Below are positions 17,647 through 26,583 of a stretch of 26,628 bases of DNA, piece by piece. Location of the stretch: the NCBI GenBank assembly GCA_030180075.1, contig JASNJN010000430.1, positions 1 through 26,628 on the forward strand, in the 5' to 3' direction. Origin of the DNA: Mikrocytos mackini. Lineage: Eukaryota > Endomyxa > Ascetosporea > Mikrocytida > Mikrocytiidae. The notes beneath the pieces were generated by a model. It was given only the letters and a program-made list of their open reading frames with translations. It did no database searches and was not told where the DNA came from. Made by a program: the position numbers and the translations under genes. Position 1 is the first letter of the stretch. Each line of letters opens with the position of its first letter.

Positions 17647-19373
17647 CATGTCAAATGGAAAACCCCCTAAACTCGTTGAGGACCTTAAGAGGTAACAAGA
17701 TCTTCTCGAAGATCGACCTCAACATGGGGTATTATCAGGTTCCAATTAAGGAATCGGACATACACAAGACGGCTTTTGGCATTGGGCAACATCACTATGA
17801 ATTTGTCCGAATGCCCTTCGGGCTAGTGAATGCCCCGGCCACATTCCAACAAATTATGTCCAAAATATTCCACAAACTGGACTCCGTGATCGTCTACCTA
17901 GACGATATACTAGTGTTCTCTAAAACGCCGGAAGAGCACCTCATAGAATTAAAAAAGGTCTTTAAACTGGCACAACAGAACAACATGTCTATAAACTTCA
18001 CGAAGTCGGAGTTCAATAAAGCAAGTATTGACTACCCAAGCTACAAAATTGATGAAACAGGTTTTTGCCCGGATCTAACAAAGATAAACACCATCCCTCA
18101 GAGAACCCCAAAAACACGAAAAGATGTACGTAGATACGTAGGGTTATTCAACTGGTATCGACATTTCATACCAAACATGAGCGACAAGCTTCGTTTCCTT
18201 ACAGACATGCTACGAGACAAAAACACAATAACATGGGATAAAACAAAAGAGGAGAAACTGGCCCATTTAATCACGGAGATTCAAAACTCCCAGAAGCTAA
18301 CCTTCCCAGATCTTACAGGAACATACACCCTAAAAACGGATGCCTCAAATACAGGGATAGGAGGCGTCCTCGAACAAAATAACAAAACTATTGGATATTT
18401 CAGCAAAAGGCTCAGTTCGACCGAAGCGAACTATACGACGACAGAGCTCGAGACATACGCCATCCTGAAAGCACTCCAACATTTCAAACCCATCGTCTTT
18501 GCATCGAAGATTACAATAAAAACCGACAACAAAAATTCGCTCGGCAACAAAGATCTAAGTATAAGACAACAGCGTTGGAAGATGTTACTTTCGGAGTACG
18601 ACGTGAGCATAGAACACCTCGACGGGAACAAGAACACAAAAGCAGATACGCTATCTAGACTAGCCACCATTAGATCTAACAACAACTCTATCACAAAGAT
18701 CAAATGCCTAGTCGAAGAAAATGGAGAAGTCGAAAATATACCTGTTCGCATCGAAAATCCAGCAACAGCGAAAGAGACACTAACAAAACTCCACAACTTG
18801 CTCAGACACCCCGGGAAAAACGCTCTTTTACTCACAGCAAAGAAATTGTTCAACACACAAGGATTAAAAACTATATGCGAAAACATTACAAAATATTGCG
18901 ATACGTGCCAGCGAGTAAAATCTAGCAACACACATAAAGGTTACATTGTCGGAAATTTACAAGAAAAAGAAGTAAATCGAACGCTTGCTATAGACCTTTT
19001 GGGACCCTTTTCTACGGAAAACTTTCAGCTTAGACAAAAAACACCGTTTCACATTCTTCTTATGGTCGACCACGCATCCGGACTCACAAAAGCGGAAATG
19101 CTATTTAGAACCACAACGGAACAAGTCATAAGGAAGATAAGAACAGCGTGGATTAATAGACTCGGACACCCCGACTCTATATTAAGCGACAACGGTCCCC
19201 AATTTACGTCTGACAAATTTGTGGAATTCTTAATTAGCGAAGGAATCAGACAAAAGCGCATTAGTCCCTACAATCCCACCGCAAATAGTATTGTAAAGCG
19301 GAAAAATAAGGAAGCTTTAGTATCAATAAGGATCAGTAAAGGAAAAACCAAGCGGAAATCAAAGAAGCAATAG
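17598..19373 (+). pseudogene. RT, RNase H and integrase of element B, catalytic Glu replaced
   Basis: Frame 3, residues counted from 17604: VDYRKVNEK, D38 in KIDLN, YLDD 98-101 (reverse transcriptase active site intact). RNase H has D246 (TDAS), E281, D308 (TDNKN) and D348 (KADTLSR). The integrase zinc domain has H397-x4-H402 and C432-x2-C435. The integrase core has D464 (AIDLLGP) and D529 (LSDNGPQF), but position 565, exactly 35 residues on, is Lys (NSIVKRKNK; codon AAG at 19296-19298) where Glu is required. Integrase is therefore expected to be dead. The frame ends in a Lys-rich false tail at 19373. Confidence 0.82.
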
Positions 19374-19705
19374 AAGACCGCATAAACCTTAACGCTAACA
19401 CCAGTACCGGATTTAGCCCTATAGAAGTCTGGAATAGACGAAGACTGCTCAAACAATCGGAAGACAACATCGAAAGCATTATAAAGGAACAACTTCAAAA
19501 GAAAGAAGACATAGCTATTCGAAACAACGAAAAGCTAAACAAAATACGATCTCCCTACTCTTATGAAATCGGACAACAAGTACTCATGAGAAATGAAGAA
19601 AGAACGAAAGACAATAACCCATGGATCGGACCATTCACTATCATCGGGTTATCTACAAACAATAATCAAGTAAGAATGAAGGACAACAAGGAGAGGGTAA
19701 TTTAA
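19340..19705 (+). pseudogene. Integrase C-terminal domain of element B, out of frame
   Basis: Frame 2 opens at 19340 and runs to TAA at 19703-19705: AEIKEAIEDRINLNANTSTG, then FSPIEVWNRRRLL, a Lys/Asn-rich linker, and the SH3-like end (YEIGQQVLMRN, NPWIGPFTIIG). It parallels the C-terminal domain of element A. It is separated from the core by a frame break in the A-rich stretch about 19335-19350. Confidence 0.72.
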
Positions 19706-19735
19706 TACAAAATAAAAAAGATAAAACCATACTAT

Positions 19736-19749
19736 AAGAGAGAGCAGGA
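19736..19749 (+). promoter_or_regulatory. Polypurine tract of element B
   Basis: AAGAGAGAGCAGGA abuts the TG that begins the 3' repeat. It shares its GCAGGA end with the tract of element A. Confidence 0.65.
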
Positions 19750-20064
19750 TGTTATAGTCTAAATAAATATAGATATTATATTATCAGAAAAATAGTCATG
19801 ACTAGGGGTCGGAAAATATGTGATTTGTTAAAAATCATATATTTCCACCAAATTTCAGGAAATTTTCCACCCATAATATCTCCGATTGGAAGGAATTCAT
19901 ATATTTTATTTTATTGAAAATTCGAAATTATAATGAGATTTTGAAAAAATCATATATAATCATATATTTACCGATTTTTTGTCATATATTTTCCGACCCC
20001 TAGTCATGACCAATAACTTCAATCAGAGGCGACGCCCGAACTGGGGCTCGCCACCATACAATCA
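19750..20064 (+). repeat. 3' LTR-like repeat of element B, interrupted by a MITE
   Basis: Matches 15825-15931 except for a 208-bp insertion (200-bp MITE plus 8-bp duplication) and one base change at the insertion site (GTCATGAC versus GTCACGAC). Without the insertion both copies are 107 bp. The match continues two further bases (GG) and then diverges. Confidence 0.75.
19803..20002. mobile_element. 200-bp hAT-type MITE in the 3' LTR of element B
   Basis: Inverted termini TAGGGGTCGGAAAATATG and CATATATTTTCCGACCCCTA, flanked on both sides by GTCATGAC (19795-19802 and 20003-20010), an 8-bp duplication as expected for hAT. The interior is AT-rich with repeated ATCATATATT motifs and no ORF. The 5' LTR shows the matching empty site. 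Confidence 0.88.
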
Positions 20065-20070
20065 GGCTTA

Positions 20071-21476
20071 TTCTGATTTTGCCACAAATTTTGTACTTTT
20101 TTTCACAAATTTCTGATTTTTTCACAAAAATTCGATTTCGTCACAAATTTGTGTATGTTGTCACATTTTTAAATTCCATAATCTGAAGTACGATGTCAGT
20201 TTAGGTGGAATTAAACATGCTACAGATTTTTTTATTTGAATTTGAAACAAATTCTGATGTTTTTGTATAATTTTTAAATTATGAACACAAAAATGTCATT
20301 CATTAATGAGAAAAATTTCAAATACAAATTTCCTAATAAAAAAATTTCGGAACAAAAAATTTTTTTGCTAAAATAGCGTTTTTATGCTCTAGTTAAAATT
20401 TTTGAAAAAAAATTTTTTTTTGGATTTTTCGAAGGGGGTGCATCAGATGGTTTTCAAAAAATGTCGGGCCATAAAAACTCAAATTTTTTCATGAAATTTT
20501 TTTTGAAATTTATTTAGCAAATGTATTTTTGAGAGATCTATAAAAAGATACTTTCCAAAAATTTCATAGAATTTTCAATCAATTTAATATGAAAATTTTC
20601 GAAATTTAGGTTAAAATTCGCCTTTTTTGAGCCTCAAGATATCAAGTATTTTTTCGAAATTTTTTCTCAAAATTGTTTTATCGTTAAGATTTCGCCCGTT
20701 AAAAGCTGTAAAAAAATTTTCAGAAAAATTTTTGTATTTAATTCATATATTTTTGTGATCGACTTTTTGAGCCAAAATCAAAATTTTTAGTACAAAAAAT
20801 TCGAAATTTAAACACTATACATACTAAATTAACATGCCATTGAGTTATAAAATGATTCTTGGTGAATTTTTTGAAATTTTTATCGAAAAAAAATTTTCGA
20901 ATTTTTTGTACTAAAATTTTTGATTTTGGCTCAAAAAGTCGATCACAAAAATATATGAATTAAATACAAAAATTTTTCTGAAAATTTTTTTACAGCTTTT
21001 AACGGGCGAAATCTTAACGATAAAACAATTTTGAGAAAAAATTTCGAAAAAATACTTGATATCTTGAGGCTCAAAAAAGGCGAATTTTAACCTAAATTTC
21101 GAAAATTTTCATATTAAATTGATTGAAAATTCTATGAAATTTTTGGAAAGTATCTTTTTATAGATCTCTCAAAAATACATTTGCTAAATAAATTTCAAAA
21201 AAAATTTCATGAAAAAATTTGAGTTTTTATGGCCCGACATTTTTTGAAAACNANCNGATGNACCCCNTTNGAAAAATCCAAAAATACAAAAAATTTTTTT
21301 TTTTCAAAAATGTTAATTAGAACTTAAAAACGCTGTTTTCATCCAGAAAAAATTTTTTATTCCAAAAATTTTTTATTAGGAAATTTGTATTTGAAAATTT
21401 TATTTCGGATAAAAATTCATTCTTTGCCGTAAATTCAAACTTTTGTGAAAAAGCACAAAATTTATGGCCAAATCAG
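20071..21476. repeat. Large foldback (inverted repeat) of about 1.4 kb
   Basis: The inner arms 20428-20808 and 20893-21273 are near-perfect reverse complements centred at about 20850 with an ~80-bp loop. Examples are GATCGACTTTTTGAGCC against GGCTCAAAAAGTCGATC and AACGGGCGAAATCTTAACG against its complement. The outer parts also pair but with gaps: TTCTGATTTTGCCA near 20071 against TGGCCAAATCAGAA near 21476, and TTTCCTAATAAAAAA near 20330. The arms are not coding. It looks like a foldback-type DNA element, but no target duplication was found. N runs (21252-21270, 21498-21503) mark assembly trouble. It begins right at the end of element B. Confidence 0.85.
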
Positions 21477-21892
21477 AACGGTCCAACAAAATTAAGGNAA
21501 ANNAATCGTGGAACAAAACATCATGTTAAAATTCTTTTACTAAATCAAGTGTAAAGTGTGCCGTTCGCAAACTATACAGTAAACAACTAAAAACGTAGGA
21601 TTAGTGTGTTTGCGAGACTGTATAGTAGTAAATTTCGAAAATTTTGGAGCTCATTATTTTGAATACGTGCTTTATTTTCAAAATAAGAACTTTATTTTAT
21701 TTGATATAAATTAAACAACAGTAAAAGCCAATTGGGGATATTTTAGAAAGAAAATTTCATGTCAAGAATTTGTTGATACCTTGAAATCCCAATGAAGTCC
21801 AAAATAGTTAAGAAATCTAACACATTAGTTAGGACCGTGTACATCGGGATCGATCAAACATCTGCATAATGTTGTCACCATGGTGTTTGATT
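21477..21892. other. AT-rich spacer with a small permuted inverted repeat
   Basis: Contains ACTATACAGT (21571-21580) and its complement ACTGTATAGT (21617-21626), next to TCGCAAAC and GTTTGCGA in non-hairpin order. Nothing else recognised. Confidence 0.5.
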
Positions 21893-22285
21893 CTATAAAG
21901 CAGAGTTGAGAATTTTGCCTAAATCCAGAACCCGACCCGACCCGCCCCACCTTCGGGTCGGGCGGGTCGGGTAGGAAATTTGTAAAAATATTTCTACTAA
22001 AAACATAATTCCCCCAATTAAAGATATTCAAACATAACGAATCAATGCTAAAAAATTATTTGTTTTAACTTGTTTTCATATTAGAATCTAATATTAGAAT
22101 AAATTAACTATTTAATAAATCAAATTACGTAAATATTTAGCGTAAATTAGTAAAATAGTGCATATTTTTAAAAGTGCATCCATGTGAGAGTTTTTGGCGT
22201 TTTTTTGACCTTTTTCCGCCCGAACCCGACCCGTTCGGGTCGGGTTCGGGCGGTCGGGTCGGAAATTCTCAACTCTGCTATAAAG
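21893..22285. repeat. 8-bp target site duplication around MITE copy 2
   Basis: CTATAAAG at 21893-21900 and again at 22278-22285 flanks the inverted termini exactly. Confidence 0.85.
21901..22277. mobile_element. hAT-type MITE with GC-rich inner palindromes (copy 2)
   Basis: Inverted termini CAGAGTTGAGAATTT and AAATTCTCAACTCTG with an 8-bp TSD. Inside each end sits a palindromic block of CCCGACCCG / CGGGTCGGG units. The right-hand block with its flank (TTTGACCTTTTTCCGCCCG) is clearly homologous to that of the 5027-5412 element, although the TIRs differ. Length 377 bp, no ORF. Confidence 0.85.
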
Positions 22286-22616
22286 TATTAAAGTAATCAC
22301 AGTGACTGATAAAGGAAAGTTCAATCTCATCTAGACATTCACATTTATTTCTTAGTTTCTTGCCATTTAGGTCTAAATTATCGATTTTTATGAAATAAAT
22401 TTAAAGATTTAATTCATAAAAAATAAAAAATGTTATAGTTTTTCTAAATTTAACGAGATTTGACTATATTCAGATTTGTTTACTAGAAACCATTTTGTAA
22501 TATAAATTTTAATTCTTAATAAAATTTCCCTTGTTTTAATATTTTAAGATATGTCAATCATATTTATTATAGTTAAATTCCGGTGATATTAATTCTAGTA
22601 TTTAATTATTGACATT
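22286..22616. other. AT-rich spacer, nothing recognised
   Basis: About 330 bp of AT-rich sequence between MITEs, without ORFs or repeats that I can support. Confidence 0.5.
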
Positions 22617-22748
22617 TGAGTTTCCAATTCCCAGAAACTGGCCCTTTATATCAAAATTTCTCGAGAATACTCCTTATTTCCCAGGATTTATGGCTTAAAA
22701 TCTATTTCTTAATTTATGATAAATTTGAACCCGAGAAAATTGAAACTC
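22617..22748. mobile_element. Decayed copy of the 173-bp MITE family
   Basis: The left end TTTGAGTTTCCAATTCCCAG and right end GAGAAAATTGAAACTC are weathered versions of the TIRs of the two fresh copies, and the interior shares CCCAG, TCTCGAGAA and 'GAACC' blocks. No duplication remains. Its right end supplied the target site of the next copy. Confidence 0.55.
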
Positions 22749-22753
22749 TTATT

Positions 22754-22926
22754 TAGAGTTCCCATTTTTCTCGAACCTAAAATTTATCGAGAAACGAATT
22801 TTAGGCCATATTTCCCGGGAAATGAGAACAAACTCTCGAAATTCTCGAAAATTTTCGAGAATTTTTGATATAAAAAGTTCAGTTCCCGGGATTCGAGAAA
22901 TCGATTCCTGGGAATTGGGAACTCTG
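22754..22926. mobile_element. 173-bp hAT-type MITE, forward copy
   Basis: Termini TAGAGTTCCC and GGGAACTCTG, flanked by a perfect 8-bp duplication CTCTTATT (22746-22753, 22927-22934). The interior is rich in TTCTCGA, TCGAGAA and CCCGGGAA palindromes, so the whole unit can fold. No ORF. Confidence 0.87.
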
Positions 22927-23074
22927 CTCTTATTGATATTGAGCTCAAAAAGCCGACAAAAAAAATTTATATCAAATGTTTATATTCCCGGGAATCCCGT
23001 TAACTCACTCCCGAAAAACACTAGTTTAAACCGAGCCCCGGACAAAACGTTTTACCCCCGGACTAAACCAACCC

Positions 23075-23247
23075 TAGAGTTCCCAATTCCCGGGAATCGA
23101 TTTCTCGAATCCCGGGAACTGGACTTTTTACGTCTAAAATTCTCGAACATTTTCTAGAATTTCGAGAATTTTTTCTCATTTCTCGGGAAATATGGTCATA
23201 AATCCGTTTCTCGATAAATTTTAGGTTCGAGAATTTTGGGAACTCTA
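23075..23247. mobile_element. 173-bp hAT-type MITE, reverse copy inside a LINE
   Basis: Same length and sequence family as 22754-22926 but inverted. Termini TAGAGTTCCC and GGGAACTCTA, flanked by ACCAACCC (23067-23074) and ACCAACCA (23248-23255), 7 of 8 bases identical. It interrupts GC-richer sequence that I take for the 3' region of the R2-like LINE. Confidence 0.85.
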
Positions 23248-23255
23248 ACCAACCA

Positions 23256-23955
23256 TATCCCCTCAGTCAGCTGTAGATCACCAAGGATCCTTTCAACCCC
23301 ACATTTTGGATTTTCCCAACGAGGTGGTTGATTGTACGGATGCGCTTGAGTTTGTTTGCCCAGGAGGTTACCTGCTGTTTGCAGGCCCTCTTTAAAAAGT
23401 GTATAAGACTTTGAGTAGAGCGTTTGGAAATTACTCCGAGTTGTCCAATAATGAAGGCTCTCACCTTCACCTCGAAACCAGGGTACTGGTTTCGAAGGAC
23501 AGGGACGAGATCCAGGTATTTCCCGGACTTCTCTTCTTCCCGAGATTTGATCAAATCCTCGGCGGGGACTGCTACTTCTAGCAATTCTACCCGCCTGGAT
23601 GCATGGTCTATTGCTATGATGTCCGGAAGGGGGAATGTGGCTTACCCTCCATACCTTCAACCCATAGCCTTTGGTCTAGCACCAGTTGGAAGTAGTCCGA
23701 GTTTTTCTCGATTCTCCTACCCATGTCTGATAGCTTGAGTTTGTCTCCTAAGCCTCTTCTTCTGATGACTTCGTTTGCTATTTGCAGAACGACTCCATCA
23801 TGACGAGACTTTAGGAGAGCAAAGGGAATTTTTTTACATGCTCCCAAAACATGTCCGACGGTTTCCCATGTGGAATGACACTTCCGACATAGGTTGGAGA
23901 GGTCCCGGTTTATGACTTTTGCCCATGTCCGGATGTCTTCTTTTCCGTCGTATCA
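23256..23955 (-). pseudogene. R2-like LINE fragment: CCHC finger and endonuclease end
   Basis: The minus strand from 23952 reads IRTWAKVINRDLSNLCRKCH, then a C-x2-C-x8-H-x4-C finger (Cys 23889 and 23880, His 23853, Cys 23838), followed by SRHDGVVLQIANEV. This is the CCHC plus RH block near the C terminus of R2-type reverse transcriptases. In another frame from 23626 follow PDIIAID and LLEVAVPAEDL, resembling the restriction-like endonuclease of these elements, then FIIGQLGVISKR. One frame break lies near 23626-23660. The reverse transcriptase itself is absent. Non-LTR elements truncated at the 5' end are common. The 3' end probably continues left of the inserted MITE to about 22985. Confidence 0.7.
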
Positions 23956-23961
23956 TATACA

Positions 23962-24060
23962 ATTAGAGTTTTTAATTCCCAGAAATGGGCCCATTTAAAA
24001 CAAAAATTCTCAAAGTCTCAATTCTTGATAGATTAGATGTCCGAGAAAATGGAAACTCTT
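23962..24060. mobile_element. Second decayed relative of the 173-bp MITE
   Basis: The left end TTAGAGTTTTTAATTCCCAG, right end GAGAAAATGGAAACTCT and internal GGGCCCATTT and AAATTCTCAAA fit the family. It is shortened to about 100 bp and lacks a target duplication. It directly borders the 5' edge of the LINE fragment. Confidence 0.5.
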
Positions 24061-25028
24061 TATAAAATTCCCTATCTAACAAACTTTTGTTTACTATAAT
24101 TTTTTTTTGATAACTATCACTAATTTAAATATTTCACATTCCAAGCCCCAATTTCAAATTACGGCGCATAGTTTCGTTTACATGGGATTCATTTTATATT
24201 TAATTTATTAAATGCGATGAATGCTTCTATAGCAACTTAAATAATATTTTGTAAAATCGAAAATTATTTTCCAACAAATTTCCTTTATAGATTGTCGTAG
24301 TGAATCCTAAACTAACTTAAACGTAGATCATATTAAATTATCAACAAATAGAATTTAATTTCATTCTTTAATATTCTAATACTCGAATATTTTCCAAATA
24401 TAATTATGCGTTTAGTTAGATTGATATTATTGGTGTAAATTTAAAGAAACATATAATGGTAATTTTAATTATAAAATATTTTTAATGCCCCGATTAATGT
24501 TGCTACATAGGCGCTTATATCATAAATCAATGTCTGATTAAAACAACAATACGTTTTGACATAATAATTTATTCAATTTATTAATTAAATTATTAATTAT
24601 TTTAAAAACTTTTGATTCTACTGCCCCGATTTAACGGTGAATAATATCATTCTACGATTTCTTGAATATTTTTGATTTGACATTAAAAATGAGGATTTTC
24701 TATTCACATTAGCATATACGAATGAGGTTTCGAAAATATATTATTTTATATAAGACTATGAATATTTCACATATATATATCTATGATTTCTGAACTTACT
24801 ACATTGTGATTTATCACATGTCCACTGAAAATAAATTTATCCATAAATTTATTAAAAAATATATCCAATTTTATACGTTGTTTTATATAAATAACCAATT
24901 ATATCCAAAATTTTCATATATTGAATTAATCAATTGGAATAACCGTTTTCGCTATTTATTTTTCTAAAATCAATGATAATTTTAATAATTATTTATACCT
25001 ACCTATTATATTTTATAAATGTGTTATC
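24061..25028. other. AT-rich intergenic stretch, nothing recognised
   Basis: Nearly 1 kb of AT-rich DNA with only very short ORFs. Read on both strands without finding a motif. Confidence 0.55.
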
Positions 25029-25193
25029 CTAGTTTGGCATTTTCTTTACTACGCTAAAATACTTCCGCTTATATTGGCATTCCTCTGTGATTTCGTTTTG
25101 ATTCGCCAATATATTTGTCAAAGCTTTGTTGTTATTATTGTAGTGTGTAATCTTTCCATGGATACGAAACAAATTCAGTAAGTCCAAAAGCAT
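25029..25193 (-). CDS. Possible short exon or small protein, 54 aa
   Basis: From ATG 25193 the minus strand is open to TAG at 25031-25029. The predicted peptide begins MLLDLLNLFRIHGKITHYNN and ends KRKYFSVVKKMPN, with normal-looking codon content (Leu, Glu, Lys) for such AT-rich DNA. There is no recognised domain. It may be an exon of the same minus-strand gene as 25376-25651. Low confidence. Confidence 0.25.
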   Translation of the reverse strand: MLLDLLNLFRIHGKITHYNNNNKALTNILANQNEITEECQYKRKYFSVVKKMPN

Positions 25194-25375
25194 GTTCAAA
25201 TTAACTTTTGTGTATGTTTGTTAGTCCATAGGGTTTTTATCAAAAATTTCTTTAACAATTTCTTATCAGTTCTGTTATGCTTTTGAACACCATCAATTTA
25301 AGTACAACGAACAAATCCCGAACCAGAAACACAAATTTGTTCAGTTTACTCTATACTCTGACTTAAATTCCTATT

Positions 25376-25651
25376 CTAAGTATATACGGACTTCATCCTC
25401 TTTTCTTGGGTATTAATTCCTTGTAAAGAGGCATTGAGGGCTTGGTAAGAGTATCTTTTATTCCCATTGTCTTTTCCTAGGCTGTTAACTATATCCCAAG
25501 TTACAATGGCCATTATTAATTGTTGTATTGGGATGGATTGTTTTGTAGCCATATGAAGTGATAAGAAGGCTTCTATTTTGGAAGTTGTTAAAATTTTAAA
25601 TTTCAAATTAAAAAAACAATGATTAAAGGGAATAACAATGATAATATTCAC
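25376..25651 (-). CDS. Possible exon or small protein, 91 aa
   Basis: A 91-codon open frame on the minus strand. The first 22 residues are hydrophobic but poorly signal-like; the more protein-like part is AFLSLHMATKQSIPIQQLIM onward, through VTWDIVNSLGKDNGNKR. I recognise no family. The start is uncertain, and the real coding part may begin at the internal ATG of MATKQS. It could equally be chance. Confidence 0.25.
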   Translation of the reverse strand: MNIIIVIPFNHCFFNLKFKILTTSKIEAFLSLHMATKQSIPIQQLIMAIVTWDIVNSLGKDNGNKRYSYQALNASLQGINTQEKRMKSVYT

Positions 25652-26405
25652 ATGCCATCATTCCGTACACTTATTGTCCTATCTTTCTTTTAAAATAATA
25701 TTTTTGGAGACATAGCACAGTATTTGACTGTAATAAACGAGATCAACAACAATTCAATTATGCGTATATAATTCTAACAGATTATTTCTTGAAACTCAAC
25801 GACACTCTCATAGTTACTATTTAAAATCTCTGCATTGTATACAATTTGAACTTTTATGCAAATTTAAATTTTATTTCGTGAAAAAGTGACGTTTTATGCA
25901 GCATGATCAAACATGACATTTATAACTCACTAGAACAAAGGTAGATTGTGCTCATATACAAATATAATGTTTAACAAATATAAATACAACATATAAATCA
26001 ATATCTTAATTATGCATTTAGGGTGCCCTATTGATTACCTGCTCAAATAACGAACGTTTCAAAAGAATATGATTAACAAGAGACTTTTTGTCAATTGCAA
26101 ATAGGATATTAGGTAGCCATTCTTTTTAGCTATCATGCGTTAAGTTACATGGTAACGGAATAAACAATCTGTACAGAAGTATTGTTTATCAACAAAACAG
26201 CGACCAATCAAAATAATTTCAAATAAACAGAAGCCATGAATATAATAAATAAAAAGAATATAAATCTTAATTCAAATAATAGTCTAATAACATTATACAT
26301 TCAATTTATCTTTTTTATAAAACCTATTTATTATTGAAATATTCAAAGCAATGTATCGTGTTGGCCTTTTATATTAATGTATAATAAATATTTACTATTA
26401 ACTCC
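25652..26405. other. AT-rich intergenic stretch, nothing recognised
   Basis: About 750 bp of AT-rich DNA. No ORF, repeat or RNA gene could be supported. Confidence 0.55.
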
Positions 26406-26583
26406 ATAAATCGTTCCATTGTTATTAACATTCCGTATATCGATTTCATCACTCTTTTATTATCTACCACTTGTTNNCCANTNNNTGGATGGGTTTAGTA
26501 ATAAAGACTGGTCAACAAGTGGTAGATAATAAAAGAGTGATGAAATCGATATACGGAATGTTAATAACAATGGAACGATTTAT
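26406..26583. repeat. 70-bp inverted duplication with N-containing loop
   Basis: Bases 26406-26475 are the exact reverse complement of 26514-26583, separated by about 38 bp that include several Ns (26476-26485). The right arm lies in an open reading frame that continues to the window end, so the left arm is probably the copy. Either a small inverted duplication or a chimeric join of reads. Confidence 0.8.

Larger units (their letters stand above)
15825..20064 (+). mobile_element. Older Ty3/gypsy-like LTR retrotransposon B
   Basis: A 4.2-kb element with short direct terminal repeats, TG...CA ends, a purine tract before the 3' copy, and Gag-PR-RT-RNase H-IN in order. It is related to element A (Gag and Pol align, same knuckle type, same purine-tract end) but more decayed: frame 2 to 1 at about 16620, frame 1 to 3 at about 17595 with a deletion, and frame 3 to 2 at about 19340, plus loss of the integrase Glu. 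No target duplication could be matched: the left flank is CTCCT, and the right side runs straight into a foldback. A 200-bp hAT MITE sits in the 3' repeat. Confidence 0.88.

Noticed and set aside
23196-23660. 154-codon minus-strand ORF over the LINE
   Set aside because: It crosses the MITE border and lacks LINE motifs; the finger and endonuclease signals lie in other frames.
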